A stretch of DNA of 64,000 nt, from contig NZ_JBDNCH010000002.1 of the NCBI RefSeq assembly GCF_039769985.1, forward strand, positions 744,001 to 808,000, given 5' to 3'. A model generated the notes under the pieces. That model saw only the letters and a list, made by a program, of their open reading frames with translations. It made no database searches and was not told the origin of the DNA. The translations under genes and the position numbers were made by a program. The DNA is from Ponticoccus litoralis (lineage in GTDB: Bacteria > Pseudomonadota > Alphaproteobacteria > Rhodobacterales > Rhodobacteraceae). Within the stretch, counting starts at the first letter, position 1; each line of letters opens with the position of its first letter. Shown piece by piece: positions 46,984 to 57,637 of this stretch.

Positions 46984-47050
46984 CTTCTTTGGTCTTCCAA
47001 ATACCTCGGGGGGAGGCCCGTTAGGGCCGGGGGGCAGAGCCCCCTCCCCG
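46984..47050 (+). repeat. Dispersed intergenic hairpin repeat, copy 7 (forward orientation)
   Basis: CTTCTTTGGTCTTCCAAATA, CCTCGGGGGG, the small hairpin GGCCCGTTAGGGCC and a final GGGGGC-AGA-GCCCCC stem. Located between era and the DUF1491 gene. Confidence 0.75.
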
Positions 47051-47128
47051 CCCCCTCCTCGTGCCGGTCAAAGGCAGGCCGCCGGGGACCGCGGGGCGCG
47101 CCAACCGCCCCCATGGGACAGGAAGACC

Positions 47129-47458
47129 ATGACCCGCCTCAGCACCCGCTTCTGGATCGACGCCTACCGCCGCCGCCTCGCGCTTCGGGACATTCCGGCC
47201 TTTGTCACCGCGCATGGCGACGACACGGCGGGCGCCGTTCTGGTGAAGCTCGCCACGCTGGACGGGCAGGCCCGCGCCTTCACCCGGGGCTTCGACCTGA
47301 TGACCGGGGCGCGGCAATGGACCCAACTCGCCGCCGGCCCCGAAGCCGAGGTCGATGCCGCCATCGCGCGTCAGCGCGGTTTCGATCCGGACCTCTGGGT
47401 CATCGAGGTGGAAGACCGTCAGGGACGGCATCTTCTGGACGAGGACGGTCTCGGCTGA
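47129..47458 (+). CDS. DUF1491 family protein
   Basis: 109-residue protein. The conserved start (TRLSTRFWIDAYRRRLALRD), the strand pair AVLVKLATLDGQARAFTRGF, and the end GFDPDLWVIEVEDRQGRHLL match the DUF1491 family, found mainly in alphaproteobacteria and often next to era and recO. Function unknown. Its last codons overlap the end of the convergent Pr6Pr gene by 40 bases. The ATG follows GGACAGGAAGACC. Intact. Confidence 0.85.
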   Translation: MTRLSTRFWIDAYRRRLALRDIPAFVTAHGDDTAGAVLVKLATLDGQARAFTRGFDLMTGARQWTQLAAGPEAEVDAAIARQRGFDPDLWVIEVEDRQGRHLLDEDGLG

Positions 47459-48046
47459 GACTTCTTCGCCAGCGCCACCAGCACCAGCCCCGCCAGCCAG
47501 AAGACCACCCCCAGCGCGACAATCCACAGCAGCACCGGCCCCCAGCCGATCTTCGGCGGGTCGATGAAGAAATAGGGATGCCGCCCGTCGATCTCTCCGC
47601 GGATCAGCGCGTAGAGCATGTAAAGCCCCGGCCAGCCGATCCACCAGAGCGCATGCCGCCGAGCCAGCCCGGCCCGGGGCGCGAAAGCCAGCCACCACAG
47701 GAACAGGGCGATGGGCACGGCGGTGTGCAGGCCCTGATCCGTCCACCAGCGCAGCCCGTCGAAGTCGAGCGCCAGCAGCGCGTGATACACGATGCCCACG
47801 ATCGCCATCCACAGGGTCAGCCCCGCCGCCCAGACCGCCGGAACCCGCCAGCCCAGTGGCCACCGCCGCCATGGTCACAGCCGTCAACCCGTTGGTGAGA
47901 ATGGTGAAATAACGCCCGGTCCGCCAAAGTTCCTGCAAAAGCGAGGCCTCGGGGGCGCGGGCCAGCCCAAGGCGGACATGGGTCACCAGAACGACCCAGC
48001 ACAAGAGGGCCAGAAGCAGGGCAAAGAGGCGGGCAGAGCGCGACAT
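47419..48046 (-). CDS. Pr6Pr family membrane protein, with one frameshift
   Basis: About 208 residues with six membrane segments. The first third, MSRSARLFALLLALLCWVVL to GRYFTILTNGLTAVTMAAVA, is in one frame; RVPAVWAAGLTLWMAIVGIV, then LWWIGWPGLYMLYALIRGEI and HPYFFIDPPKIGWG, in another. Removing one G from the G run at about 47852-47855 joins them (ATGWRVPAVW). The pattern FTxLTN, PxxPYFF and YALIRG is that of the Pr6Pr family (Pfam FAR-17a/AIG1-like), with no assigned role in bacteria. Ends inside the convergent DUF1491 gene. Confidence 0.7.
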
Positions 48047-48456
48047 TGCCCCAGCATGCCGCCTGCCCGACGCATCGGCAAGCCTGCCCGGACCTCCTCT
48101 CACGCCCCTTGCGCCTGCCGCATTGATCCACCGCCCGCTCCCGCTCCTCAGCGGTTCGGCGCCGCGCCGCCCGGCGCACCGGCGACCTGCCTTGCAGGGC
48201 TTGCAGCTGCCCCTCTGCCCGGCTGGCAAAGCCCGCTACGGCCAACCGTCGGCACCCGGCATTCATCAGCCCGTCACCACGCGGCCCGGCACACCCGCTC
48301 CGCAGCCCGCGGCGCGCCCTCTCTTTCGCCAGACCCGCCAACAAGGCGGCCTGGAAAAGCGCGGTGCCGGGCCGGTTCTCTACCCGCCCGGCCCCGGTTT
48401 GCATTCGCGTCAGGACAGGCAGGCCATCCCGACGCACTCCCATGGGCCCCGCGCCC
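48047..48456. other. Gap between the second MltB and Pr6Pr genes
   Basis: 410 bases with no recognisable gene. Open frames on both strands lack start signals and family features. The first part must contain the promoter of the Pr6Pr gene; no repeat copy or clear hairpin is seen. Confidence 0.45.
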
Positions 48457-49705
48457 TTAGCGCAGGCGCTCCAGCAAGGCGCGCGAGGGCTGGCCGGTGA
48501 CGCTCAGCCCATTGGCCGCCTGATAGGCCGAGATCGCGGCCTCGGTCTTCTTGCCCATGACCCCGTCCGGCGTGCCCGCGTCATAGCCCGCGCGCGTCAG
48601 ACCGGCCTGCAGGGCCTTGCGGTCCTGCAACGTCAGCCCGTTGGCATCCGGGCCGAAGGACGCGACCAGCGGACCGCCCCCGGCAAGGCGCCCGGCCATG
48701 TAGCCCACGCCAAGGCCGTAGTTCTCGGACGGGTTGTAGCGCAGGATCATGTTGAAGTTGTGGAAGACCAGGAAGGCGGGTGCGCCCAGACCCATCGGCG
48801 CCAGCACCGCTGCCGGACCGGCGTCGGGCAGCGCTCCGCCCCGGGCAGCGGTCACGCCCAGCGCCTGCCACTGCGCCACCGACCGCCGGTTACCGCGCCC
48901 GATGGCGGCGTCGAAGCCCTGCGGCAGCCGCACTTCCAGCCCCCGGGGCTGACCGCGGCGCCAGCCCGCGTCCGACAGGAAGCGCGCCGTCGTGGCAAAG
49001 GCGTCGATGGGATTGTCCGACCAGATGTCCCGCTTGCCGTCGCCGTCGAAATCGACCGCATGGCGCTGGTAGGCATCCGGGATCAGCTGCGTGTGCCCCA
49101 TGGCCCCGGCCCAGCTGCCGACCAGTTGCTCGGGCCGCGCGTCCCCGGTCTGCAGAAGGCGCAGGGCATTCATCAGGTTCGATTCGAAGAAGGCGCCGCG
49201 CCGCCCCTCCCAGGCCAGCGTCGAGGTGGCCGAGATCACCGGGATCTTGCCGCGCCGCGTGCCGAAGTAGCTTTCCAGCCCCCAGATCGACCCGAGGATA
49301 TCGGCAGAGACGCCATAGCGGGCTTCGACCTGCGCAAGCGCCGCGCGCTGCGCCCCGACCATGCGGCGCCCGAAGGTGACCTTCTCCTCGGGGGCGACGA
49401 TGGCAAGGTAATCTTCCAGCGAGCGTTTGAACTCGGTCTGATTGCGGTCGCGTTCGATCACGCCGGGCAGGTAGCCCTGCCCGCGAAAGCCCGCCGTCAG
49501 CACCGCATCGCTGATCCCGCGCCGCCGGGCGCGGTCCTTGAAGGCCAGCACCCAGTGCATCGTAGTCCGCATTGGGCTGCGGGCGCAGGCCCGGATCCAG
49601 CTCCGGGTCGGGGCGTGCGACGTCGGGGATCGCCATCCCCGCCCCGCATCCCGCAAGCCACAGGGCCGCGGGCGCCATCATGACCAGACGCCTGTTGAGT
49701 GTCAT
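48457..49705 (-). CDS. MltB-type lytic transglycosylase lipoprotein with peptidoglycan-binding domain, one frameshift
   Basis: About 415 residues. The true start is MTLNRRLVMMAPAALWLAGC, a signal with lipobox ending at the cysteine near residue 20; ADYD then breaks at about 49554-49562 (GATGCACTGGGTG), and the main frame continues WVLAFKDRARRRGISDAVL. Removing one C gives ADYDAWVLAF as in homologues. The SLT_2 domain contains RYGVSADILGSIWGLESYFG with the catalytic glutamate and WAGAMGHTQLIPDAYQRHAV; the C-terminal 60 residues (DRKALQAGLTRAGYDAGTPDG) bind peptidoglycan. It is related to the gene at 22117-23292 but is a lipoprotein rather than a soluble protein. Confidence 0.85.
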
Positions 49706-50095
49706 TGTTCGTCTCCTGCCGTGGTGTTCTTGAGTGCCTCGCCGCCAATCTACCGCAGGGAGCCCGGGGCCCACAACCGGCGCGCGCAACACGCGGCGCC
49801 AGCGCGCCGGTCCCTGCGGCAGGGCGCGGATCGCGGCAGCCCCTTGGAAGAGGGACGGGCCGCAACGCATCCGGCGCCTGCACCACACGCTCTTCTGCGT
49901 CCGGTCAGACAGGGTTCGGTCCTCCGAAAGGGCGCGTGACATGCGGGGGAAAGGACAAACGCGGTGCATTTCCCCCTGCCGAGGCAGTGCCTTTTCCACT
50001 TTCTTTCACGGTTCGTTAAGAAGGCTGCCCCACTCTTTACAGGGACCGGGCGACAGGATTGCCCGGCGCCGAGCCCTGGACCGGGAAGGACACGC
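49706..50095. other. Divergent promoter region of MltB and the kinase cluster
   Basis: 390 bases without genes. The segment 49985-50040 is AT-richer (CCTTTTCCACTTTCTTTCAC, then GGTTCGTTAAGAAGG) and is the likely promoter of the two-component cluster that starts at 50096. Confidence 0.5.
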
Positions 50096-52418
50096 GTGGC
50101 ACGCTGGGACCAGAACCGAAGCCCCTTTACCCGCATCGGCTTTCGCGGGCGCCTGATCCTGTTGGGCCTGCTGGCTTCGCTGCTGGCGGCGCTGATGGTG
50201 GGAACGATCGGCTACCGCGCCACCGACCATGCGGCGCGCGACGGTGCCTCTGCCCTTCTGGCGGCAGAGGCGCGGCTGAACGCGGAACGCGTCATGGCGC
50301 CCCTCGATACCATGCGGACCGAGACGGAGATCTTTGCCCGACTGCCGATCGTCGGACGCATGGCCCCCGGGTCCGGCCTTCCCGAGGCACAGCGCGAGGA
50401 TCTGAAACACCGGCTGGCGCTGGTCTTCTCCACCCTGCTCAGCGAGCGTCCCGCCTATTTCCGAGGCCCGCCTGATCACGCTGGCCGATGGCGGGCGCGA
50501 GATCGTGCGCCTCGACGTCGGCCCGGGCGGCGCGCAGCCCGTTGCGGGTGACGCGCTGCAGCGGAAGGGGGCCGAACCCTACATGGTGCCGCTCATGCAG
50601 GGGTTGGTGGACCACGGGTATTTTTCTGCCGTCACCCTGAACCGGGAACACGGGCGCGTGCAGGACAATGCCGCGGTGACGATCCGCTACGTCCAGCCGG
50701 TGCGCGACAGCCGGGGGCGCATCTTCGGGGCCATCGTGCTGAACGCGGACATGACCCGGCTGTTCGGGGCCGTCACGCCGCACCTCGCCCCCGATCACCG
50801 GCTGCACATCGTCACCGATAGCGGCGATCACATCACGCTGGGGCCCGAGGGGCCGGAAAACACCCTCCGGTTCCACGGCGCCCCGGATTTCCAGCCGCTC
50901 GACTGGCCCGGTGCGGGGCATGCGCTGTCGGCAGAGGGACAGCGCTTCGACGCCGGCGGTATCGTCGCCCATGCGCTGACGCAGCCCATGCAGGGCGCCG
51001 CCGGGCCGATGCCCCTGACCGTTGTCGTCACCACGCCCTTGGCCAGCCTGCTGGCGCCGGTGCACGACCTGCTGAAACACACCGTAGTGCTGTCCGTCCT
51101 TGCCGGGGCGCTGGCCCCGGCACTCAGCTTCGCGGTCTGGCGCCTGACCACGCGGCCGATCAAGCCGCTTCTGGCCCTGACGGAACAGGCGCTGTCCCGC
51201 CACGCCTCGGGCAAGGCCGTGGCGCTGGATACGACGGGGGATGCGATCAATGACCTCAAGGGGTCTCTGGTGGCCGTGCTGGACAATCTGTCCGAGGCCA
51301 GCGACCGCGCGCGGGCGATGTTCCAAGGCACCGCCGACGGCGTCATGATGGTCCGGCGCGATGGCACCCTCACCGATATCAACCCCTCTGCTCTGGCCAT
51401 GTTCGGCTATCGCCCGGACGATACCGTCACGCTGGAAATGCTGGTTCCACCGGAATCCCGCATCGCCCACCGCGCGCTTGTGCACGAGGCGGACATCGGT
51501 CCGCAGGGGCGCCGCATGGCCGGGACGCGCCCGATCCACGGTGTGCGCGCCGACGGTTCGACCTTCCCGATCGAAATCACCATAAGCCCGGTGGACTATC
51601 GCGGCGAAACCCAGTTCGTCGCGATGATCCGGGACATCTCGATCCGGGCCGCGACAGAGGCAGAGCGCGAGGCGCTGATCGCCGATCTGGGCCGGGCGAA
51701 AGCCGATCTCGAACGCTCCAACGACGAGCTCAACAGCTTCGCCTATGTCGCCTCGCATGACCTGAAGGCGCCGCTGCGGGTGATCGACAACGCCTCACGC
51801 TGGCTGGAAGAGGATCTGGGCGAAACCCTGGACGAGGACTCGCTGGAAAACATCGGCCTGATGCGCAGCCGCGTGGCCCGCATGGAGCGGCTGCTCGACG
51901 ACCTGCTGATCCACTCGCGGATCGGTCGCGACGACCGGGTTCATGCGCCGGTGGATGGCGACGAGCTGATGGCCGCGGTCCGTGGCCTGACCAACCCGCC
52001 CGAGGGCTTCACCATAGAGTTCGACGAAAGCCTGTCCCGGATCTCGCTGCCCCGCATGCCGATCCAGAACGTGCTTCTCAACCTCGTCTCGAACGCCATC
52101 AAGCATCACGACCGCACCGATGGCAGCGTCCGCGTCTCAGTCGAGGAAACGCCAAGGGCCTATATCTTCACCGTCGCCGACGACGGGCCGGGCATCGCAC
52201 CAGAATATCACGAGCGCATCTTCGGCATGTTCACTACCCTGCGCCCCCGCGATCAGGTCGAAGGCAGCGGCATGGGGCTGGCCATGGTGCGCAAGACGCT
52301 GGTCACCGTCGGCGGCGAGATTGCCCTGACTTCCGCCCCCGGCAAGGGCAGCCGCTTCGTCGTCACCTGGCCCCGCGCCGCGGCCCCTGTGGCGGCGCAG
52401 CCGGACAAGGCAGCCTGA
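50096..52418 (+). CDS. Membrane-bound sensor histidine kinase with PAS domain, one frameshift
   Basis: About 774 residues. Membrane segment LILLGLLASLLAALMVGTIG near residues 18-38, a periplasmic sensor region of roughly 270 residues, a second segment TVVLSVLAGALAPALSFAVW, a HAMP-like linker, a PAS domain (FQGTADGVMMVRRDGTLTDI), then HisKA with the histidine in FAYVASHDLKAPLRVIDNA and HATPase_c with NLVSNAIKH, DDGPGIAP and GSGMGLAMV. After SERPAYF the frame breaks at 50461-50464 (TTCCGAGGCC); TTCCGCGAGGCC restores EARLITLADGGREIV. GTG start after GGAAGGA. It heads a three-gene signalling operon. Signal unknown; the periplasmic part suggests an extracytoplasmic ligand. Confidence 0.85.
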
Positions 52419-52430
52419 GGAGCGGAGCCG

Positions 52431-52874
52431 ATGATCACGGGACAGAAATCCATGCCCATCAATATCCTGCTGGTCGAGGATGACAACGGCGACGCCAAGG
52501 CGGTCATACGCGCCTTCAAGCGCGCGCAGATCGCCAACCCCATCGTGCGCGCGCGCGATGGCCGCGAGGCGCTGGAGATCCTGCATAAAGAGCGCCCCGA
52601 CATGCCCGAGGCCCCCTTCATCTGCCTTGTCGACGTCAATATGCCCCGCATGAACGGCCATGAATTCGTCGCCGCCCTGCGCGCCGATCCGGATCTGCGC
52701 AAGCTGGTGGTCTTCATGCTGACCACCTCGAAGATGCGCGACGACGTCGATCACGCCTATGACAACAATGTCGCGGGCTACATCGTGAAGGAATCCGCCG
52801 GTGCCGATTTTCTCGACCTGATCGGAACACTCAACGCCTATTGGCGCCTCGTCGAACTGCCGGACATGCCATGA
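52431..52874 (+). CDS. Stand-alone response regulator (Rcp1-like receiver)
   Basis: 147-residue single receiver domain with no output domain. The phosphorylation pocket is complete: LLVEDDNGDAK with the acidic pair, CLVDVNMPRMNGHEF with the phospho-aspartate, MLTTSKMRDD with the threonine, and YIVKESAGADF with the lysine. The LTTS and long loop before it are typical of the Rcp1/CheY-like group that partners phytochrome-type and other DHp kinases ending in an open ATPase domain. It lies 12 bases after the kinase and overlaps the next gene by four bases (ATGA), so the three are one operon. The ATG follows AGGAGCGGAG. Confidence 0.9.
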   Translation: MITGQKSMPINILLVEDDNGDAKAVIRAFKRAQIANPIVRARDGREALEILHKERPDMPEAPFICLVDVNMPRMNGHEFVAALRADPDLRKLVVFMLTTSKMRDDVDHAYDNNVAGYIVKESAGADFLDLIGTLNAYWRLVELPDMP

Positions 52875-53986
52875 CCCCATCCCAGGATTGTCCGGGAACG
52901 GGCCCCGACCGGCTCGACTGTCATCCTGATCATCGACGACGATGCCGGCGACACGAAATTGCTCTGCCGCGCGCTGGGCGAAAGCGGCCTGTCCTGCGCC
53001 CTGCGCCGCGCCCGATCCATGCAGGCGGCCCTTGGCGACCACGGCGAAGATGCCATCGACCTCGTCTTCCTCGACTACGGCCTGCCCAACGCCGACGGGC
53101 TGGTCAATATCGACACGGTTCTAGGGCAATGGCCCGAAGCCGCCGTGGCCGTCGTCACCGGACAGGGAGACGAGGTCATCGCCGCCGCCGCCATCAAGGC
53201 CGGCGCCATCGACTATATCCCGAAGCGCCACATCGCCCCCGCGTCCCTGCGCCGCCTTGTGCAGAACGGGCTGGAGGTCACGCGCCTGCGCCACCAGATA
53301 GAGGCGCAGCGGCAGGAACTCGACACTTTCGCCCATACGCTCGCCCACGATCTCAAGGCGCCTCTGCGGGCGCTGGACTACTTCACCCTGTCGCTGGCAG
53401 AGGGCATCGCCACAGGCGACAGCCACGCGATTACGGCGGACCATACAGAGATCGCGGGCCTCGTCGCGCGCCTGCACCGCACCATCGATACCCTCGCCGC
53501 GCATCTGCACCCGGGCCGGGTGATGCCCACCGCCCGGAACCGGCGGACGCGCTTCTGCGCGCCGCCGCCGCGAACCTGCGCGCCGAAATCGCCGACAGCG
53601 GCGCGGCACTGCGGGCCGGGCCGCTGCCGGTGGTCCTTTGCGCTGGCAGCGAGGTGATCCAGCTGTTGCAGAACCTGATCGGCAACGGGATCAAATATTG
53701 CCGCGACCACCCGCCCGACATTCACGTCAGCGCCGCGCCGACCCGTGCCGGTCGCTGGGTCTTTTCAGTCCGGGACAACGGCATCGGCATCGCGCCCGAA
53801 CATGCCGAGCAGGTGTTTCAGCCCTTCCGCCGCCTTCACCGCGAAGAGGAGTTTCCCGGCACCGGGCTGGGGCTTGCCACCTGCGCAAAGATCGTGCGCC
53901 GCCATGGCGGACGGATCTGGTGTGAACCCCAGCCGCAGGGCACGCTGTTTCGCTTCACCCTGCCCGCCGCGCCGGAACCGCCGTGA
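52871..53986 (+). CDS. Receiver-histidine kinase hybrid protein, with two frameshifts
   Basis: About 372 residues after correction. An N-terminal receiver (VILIIDDDAGDTKLLCRALG, VFLDYGLPNADG, AVVTGQGDE and YIPKRHIAP) is followed by a DHp segment with the histidine in FAHTLAHDLKAPLRALDYF and an HATPase_c domain with NLIGNGIKYC, RDNGIGIAPEHAEQVF and GTGLGLATC. The first break is at 52913-52917 (GGCTCGACTG, repaired as CTCGCGACTG), the second in a C run at 53532-53535 (one more C gives TAPEPADALL). The ATG overlaps the response regulator stop. Receiver-first kinases of this kind usually take phosphate from an upstream regulator or act as feedback partners. Confidence 0.8.
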   Translation: MTPSQDCPGTGPDRLDCHPDHRRRCRRHEIALPRAGRKRPVLRPAPRPIHAGGPWRPRRRCHRPRLPRLRPAQRRRAGQYRHGSRAMARSRRGRRHRTGRRGHRRRRHQGRRHRLYPEAPHRPRVPAPPCAERAGGHAPAPPDRGAAAGTRHFRPYARPRSQGASAGAGLLHPVAGRGHRHRRQPRDYGGPYRDRGPRRAPAPHHRYPRRASAPGPGDAHRPEPADALLRAAAANLRAEIADSGAALRAGPLPVVLCAGSEVIQLLQNLIGNGIKYCRDHPPDIHVSAAPTRAGRWVFSVRDNGIGIAPEHAEQVFQPFRRLHREEEFPGTGLGLATCAKIVRRHGGRIWCEPQPQGTLFRFTLPAAPEPP

Positions 53987-54152
53987 GGCGGCACGGGCCG
54001 AGGCAGAAGGCGGGCGACAGCGGCTTGAAACCGGCAAGCGGCATCCGATCAAGGGGTTGCCCCTTTCTCAAAAGGGACAGTGCCGGCCGGGATGCCCTGC
54101 GGATGCCCAGGCCGCGTGACCGGACGCCCCGGATCTTTCCGGCTTCACGGGC

Positions 54153-55804
54153 TCAGCCTTTCAGCGCGGCGGCCCGCATCTGGCTCAGCGTCTGCCGCGG
54201 GGTGATCGCCTCTGCCGCGATCTCGAGATCCAGCACCGCGCCGGTATCCGAGGCCATGGCGCGGGCAAAGGCCTCGGGGAAGGCTTCGGTCGTCGTCACG
54301 CGCTCGGCATGGAAACCATAGGCCTGCGCCAGCATGACGAAGTCCGGGCTGACCATGTCGGTACCAGAGACCCGGCCCGGGAACTGCCGTTCCTGATGGG
54401 CGCGGATGGTGCCGTAAACGCCGTTGTTGAGGATCAGCACGATGGGCCGCGCCCCGGCCTGCGCCGCTGTCGCAAGCTCCTGGCAGGTCATCTGGAAATC
54501 GCCGTCCCCGGCAAAGCAGACCACGCAGCGCTCCGGGTCCGCAACCTTGGCGGCGATGGCCGCCGGCAGCCCGTAGCCCATGGCCCCCGACTGCGGCGCA
54601 AGCAGCCGCGCCTTCGGCCCGAAGGGGAAGAACTTGTTCGGCCAGACGCTGAAGTTTCCGGCGCCGTTGGTCAGCACCACGTCCTCGGGCAGCACCGCGC
54701 GCAGATGCGCCGTCACCTTGCCCATGTCAACGGGGAGGGCTGGTCCGGCAGTTCCAGCCCCGCCAGGTAGGCCGCGCGCCCCTCGGCGCACCAGTCGGCC
54801 CATGGCCCCTCGCAGGGTTTTAGCGCGGCGGCAAAGGCGTTGACGCCCGCCACGATCCCCAGCGCGGGCCGGTAGATCTTGCCGATCTCGGCCGCATCGG
54901 CGTGGACATGCACCAGAGCCTGCCGCATCTCCGGCAGATCGAAGAGCGTGTAGCCATCCGTCGTCATCTCTCCGAACCGGACGTTGACCGCAAGGATCAG
55001 GTCCGCGCCCTGCAGCACCGCCTTGACGTGGGGCGGCATGCCGACACCGGCCTCGCCGCAGTAGACATCGGAACGGTTGTCGAAACGGTCCTGAAAGCGG
55101 AAGGCCGCGACGACCGGGATGCGCGCAGCCTCGGCAAAGGCCTGCAGATCGGCGCGACCCTCGTCGCTCCAGCCGCTGCCGCCCATCAGAATCACCGGGC
55201 GCGCGGCGCCCGCCAGCAGCTCTGACAGCCGGTCCATCGCGTCGGCGTCCGGCGCGGGCTGCGCCAGCGGCACCGGCCCGCTCAGGGGCGCCATGTCCGA
55301 GGTGTCGGCCAGCATGTCCTCTGGCAGGGCGATGACCACCGGGCCGGGGCGCCCGCTGGTGGCAACGCTCCAGGCGCGCGACAGGATTTCGGGGATGCGA
55401 TCGACGTGGTCGATCTCGACCGCCCATTTCGCCATGGTGCCGAAGACAGCGCGGTAATCGACTTCCTGGAAGGCCTCGCGCCCGCGCATGTCGGTCGCCA
55501 CCTGCCCGACAAACAGCAGCATCGGCGCGGAATCCTGCATCGCCGTATGCACCCCGATCGAGGCATTGGTCGCCCCCGGTCCCCGCGTCACCATGCAGAT
55601 ACCCGGCTGTCCTGTCAGCTTGCCCCAGGCCGCCGCCATGAAGGCCGCCCCGCCCTCTTGGCGGCACAGCACGTAGTCCAGCGCGCCCGGCGTGTCGTGC
55701 AGCGCGTCGAGCACCGCAAGATAGCTTTCGCCCGGCACCCCGAAGGCCTTCGTCGCCCCAAGGCCCACAAGACTTTCGACCAGAAGCTGTCCACCGTTGC
55801 GCAT
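54153..55804 (-). CDS. Acetolactate synthase-like thiamine-diphosphate enzyme, with one frameshift
   Basis: About 550 residues in the usual three domains. The N-terminal PYR domain has the catalytic glutamate in YVLCRQEGGAAFMAAAWGKL near residue 48; the central domain includes ARPVILMGGSGWSD; the C-terminal PP domain has the ThDP motif FAGDGDFQMTCQELATAAQ with NNGVYG. The break is in the C run at 54732-54735 after LPDQPSP; one more C continues VDMGKVTAHLRAVLPEDVVL. No ilvN regulatory subunit is adjacent, so it is more likely a catabolic or promiscuous ThDP enzyme than the anabolic IlvB. The ATG follows GGAGGACGAT. Divergent from MYG1. Confidence 0.8.
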
Positions 55805-56183
55805 ATCGTCCTCCGCGGTTGCCGCAGGGCACCGGACCACCCCGCGCCCCCGAGGGCAACCGGAAACTTGCCGGGGGAGCAGCATCGGGGGCCGAAGCCC
55901 GCCCGCCCCCGTCCAAGCCGGACCAGACCAAGGGACAGGCCGGGGGGGGCAGCCCCGCCAAAGCCGCGCCGCCGGGCGGAGCTTTCGCCCCCGGATGGAT
56001 CCGCCCGGCCGTTCGCCCGATCTGGCGCCCGATCTGGCCACGGCTTGACTCCGATGCGCATTTGGGGTCGTTGTCGGCATCTGAAACTGCGGGACAACAG
56101 CCGCGAACCGGCCCGAACCCGGCCCCGATCCACAGCGCCCCGCAGGCCCGATGCGGCCTGCCCGGACCCAGACAGGCCCCCCG
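55805..56183. other. Divergent promoter region
   Basis: 379 bases between the ThDP enzyme gene (minus) and the MYG1 gene (plus). No gene recognised. A G-rich tract occurs at about 55940-55950. The promoters cannot be placed confidently; a locally AT-richer part is at 56045-56085. Confidence 0.45.
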
Positions 56184-57104
56184 ATGACCGTCACCGAACT
56201 TGTCACCCATTCCGGCGGTTTTCACGCCGACGAGATCCTGTCGACGGTTGTTCTGAGCCGCCTCTACCCCGAGGCACGCCGGTTGCGCAGCCGCGCCCCT
56301 GCCCTGACCTCCTCGGCCCCCGGGCGCATCGTCTACGACGTGGGCCGGGCCTATGACGCCACAGCCGGGCTGTTCGATCACCATCAGAAACCGGCGCCGC
56401 TGCGTCCCGACGGCGCGCCCTACAGCTCTTTCGGATTGATCTGGCACCATTTCGGCGCCGATTACCTGCGCGCGCTTGCCGTGCCCGAGGCCGATCTCGC
56501 GGCGCTGCATGCGGATCTGGACGACAGCCTTGTCCGCCCCATCGACCTGATGGACAACGGCGCGCTCGATCCCTCTGCCGCGGGGCCGCTGGCCGGTCTG
56601 ACCCTGCCCGCCCTGCTGGAGCGCATGAAGCCCGCCTTCGACGCCGGTGGCCCCGACGCGGAAGAGGCGGCCTTCGAAACGGCCCTTGGCCTTGCGCGCA
56701 CCGTGCTGGAGGCCTCTGTCGCTACGCTCGCCGCGCGGGCACGGGCGGAAGGGCGCGTTCTGGCAGCCATCGCCGAAACCGGCAACCGCCGGGTGCTGGA
56801 ACTGCCGCAGGGGATGCCGCACCTCTCGGCGATCGAGAAGGCCGGGGCGGATCACCTGCTGTTCGTCGTCCACCCGCGCGACGGGGACTGGGCGCTGAAC
56901 ACCATCCGCAAGAGCGCCGGAACCTTCGACAGCCGCGCCGACCTGCCCGCCGCCTGGGCCGGTCTGAGCGACGCGGCGCTGGAACAGGCCAGCGGCGTGC
57001 CGGGCGCGCGCTTCTGTCACAACGCCCGCTTCATCGCCGTGGCGGCCACCCGCGAGGCCGTGATGGCGCTGGCGGAAAAAGCCGTCGCCGAGGCCCCGGC
57101 ATGA
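56184..57104 (+). CDS. MYG1 family (UPF0160) metal-dependent phosphohydrolase-like protein
   Basis: 306 residues. The DHH-like signature THSGGFHADEILSTVVLSRL lies at the N-terminus, and GRIVYDVGRAYDATAGLFDHHQK supplies the conserved DVG and FDHH metal-binding motifs. LIWHHFGADYLR, the DLMDNGA site and WALNTIRKSAGTFDSRADLP near the C-terminus are typical. MYG1 is an RNA 3'-5' exonuclease in eukaryotes; the bacterial role is not established. Its stop overlaps the ATG of the next gene, so the two form an operon. Intact. Confidence 0.85.
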   Translation: MTVTELVTHSGGFHADEILSTVVLSRLYPEARRLRSRAPALTSSAPGRIVYDVGRAYDATAGLFDHHQKPAPLRPDGAPYSSFGLIWHHFGADYLRALAVPEADLAALHADLDDSLVRPIDLMDNGALDPSAAGPLAGLTLPALLERMKPAFDAGGPDAEEAAFETALGLARTVLEASVATLAARARAEGRVLAAIAETGNRRVLELPQGMPHLSAIEKAGADHLLFVVHPRDGDWALNTIRKSAGTFDSRADLPAAWAGLSDAALEQASGVPGARFCHNARFIAVAATREAVMALAEKAVAEAPA

Positions 57105-57587
57105 GCGCGCCCTCGGGCCCTGGAGCCGGTGACCGGCGCGGATGTGGCGGTGGATGACCTGCTTGCACGCCACCATGCGGACATGCGCGCCGGGTCGCCG
57201 CCCGAAAGCTGCCACGTGATGACCGCCTCGGCCCTGCGGGCTGCCGGGGCACAGGTCTACGCCCTGCGCGACGGCGCGGGGGCGGTCTGCGCGGTGGGCG
57301 CGCTGAAACCCCTGTCCGACGGCCCGCTGCCCGGTCCGGCGGTCGAGTTGAAAAGCATGCACGTCGCCCGCGCCTGCCGGGGTCGGGGGCTGGGCGGCAT
57401 CCTGCTGCGGCACCTGCTGGGACGCGCCCGCGAGGGTGGCGCGACCAGCGCCTGCCTTGAAACCGGCACGCAAGAGGCCTTCCTGCCCGCGCGGGGGCTT
57501 TACGCCGGGGCCGGGTTCACCGAATGCCCGCCCTTCGCGGACTACCGCCTCGATCCGCTGAGCGTTTTCATGATGCGGCGCCTGTAA
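57101..57587 (+). CDS. GNAT family N-acetyltransferase, with one frameshift at the start
   Basis: About 162 residues. The acetyl-CoA-binding motif A is AVELKSMHVARACRGRGLGG, with RGRGLGGILLRHLLGRA, and FLPARGLYAGAGFTECPPF is the usual motif B, close to those of small YafP/ElaA-type enzymes. The natural start is the ATG at 57101 overlapping the MYG1 stop (ATGA), but the frame breaks after three codons (ATGAGCGCGCCC); with an extra CG it reads MSARPRALEPVTGADVAVDD. Starting at the in-frame GTG 57129 avoids the break but loses the coupling. Substrate unknown. Confidence 0.75.
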
Positions 57588-57637
57588 CCCGCAGACCGCT
57601 TGCGCCGCCCCGCGAAAGCTTGCAAAAGCAAGGCAGC

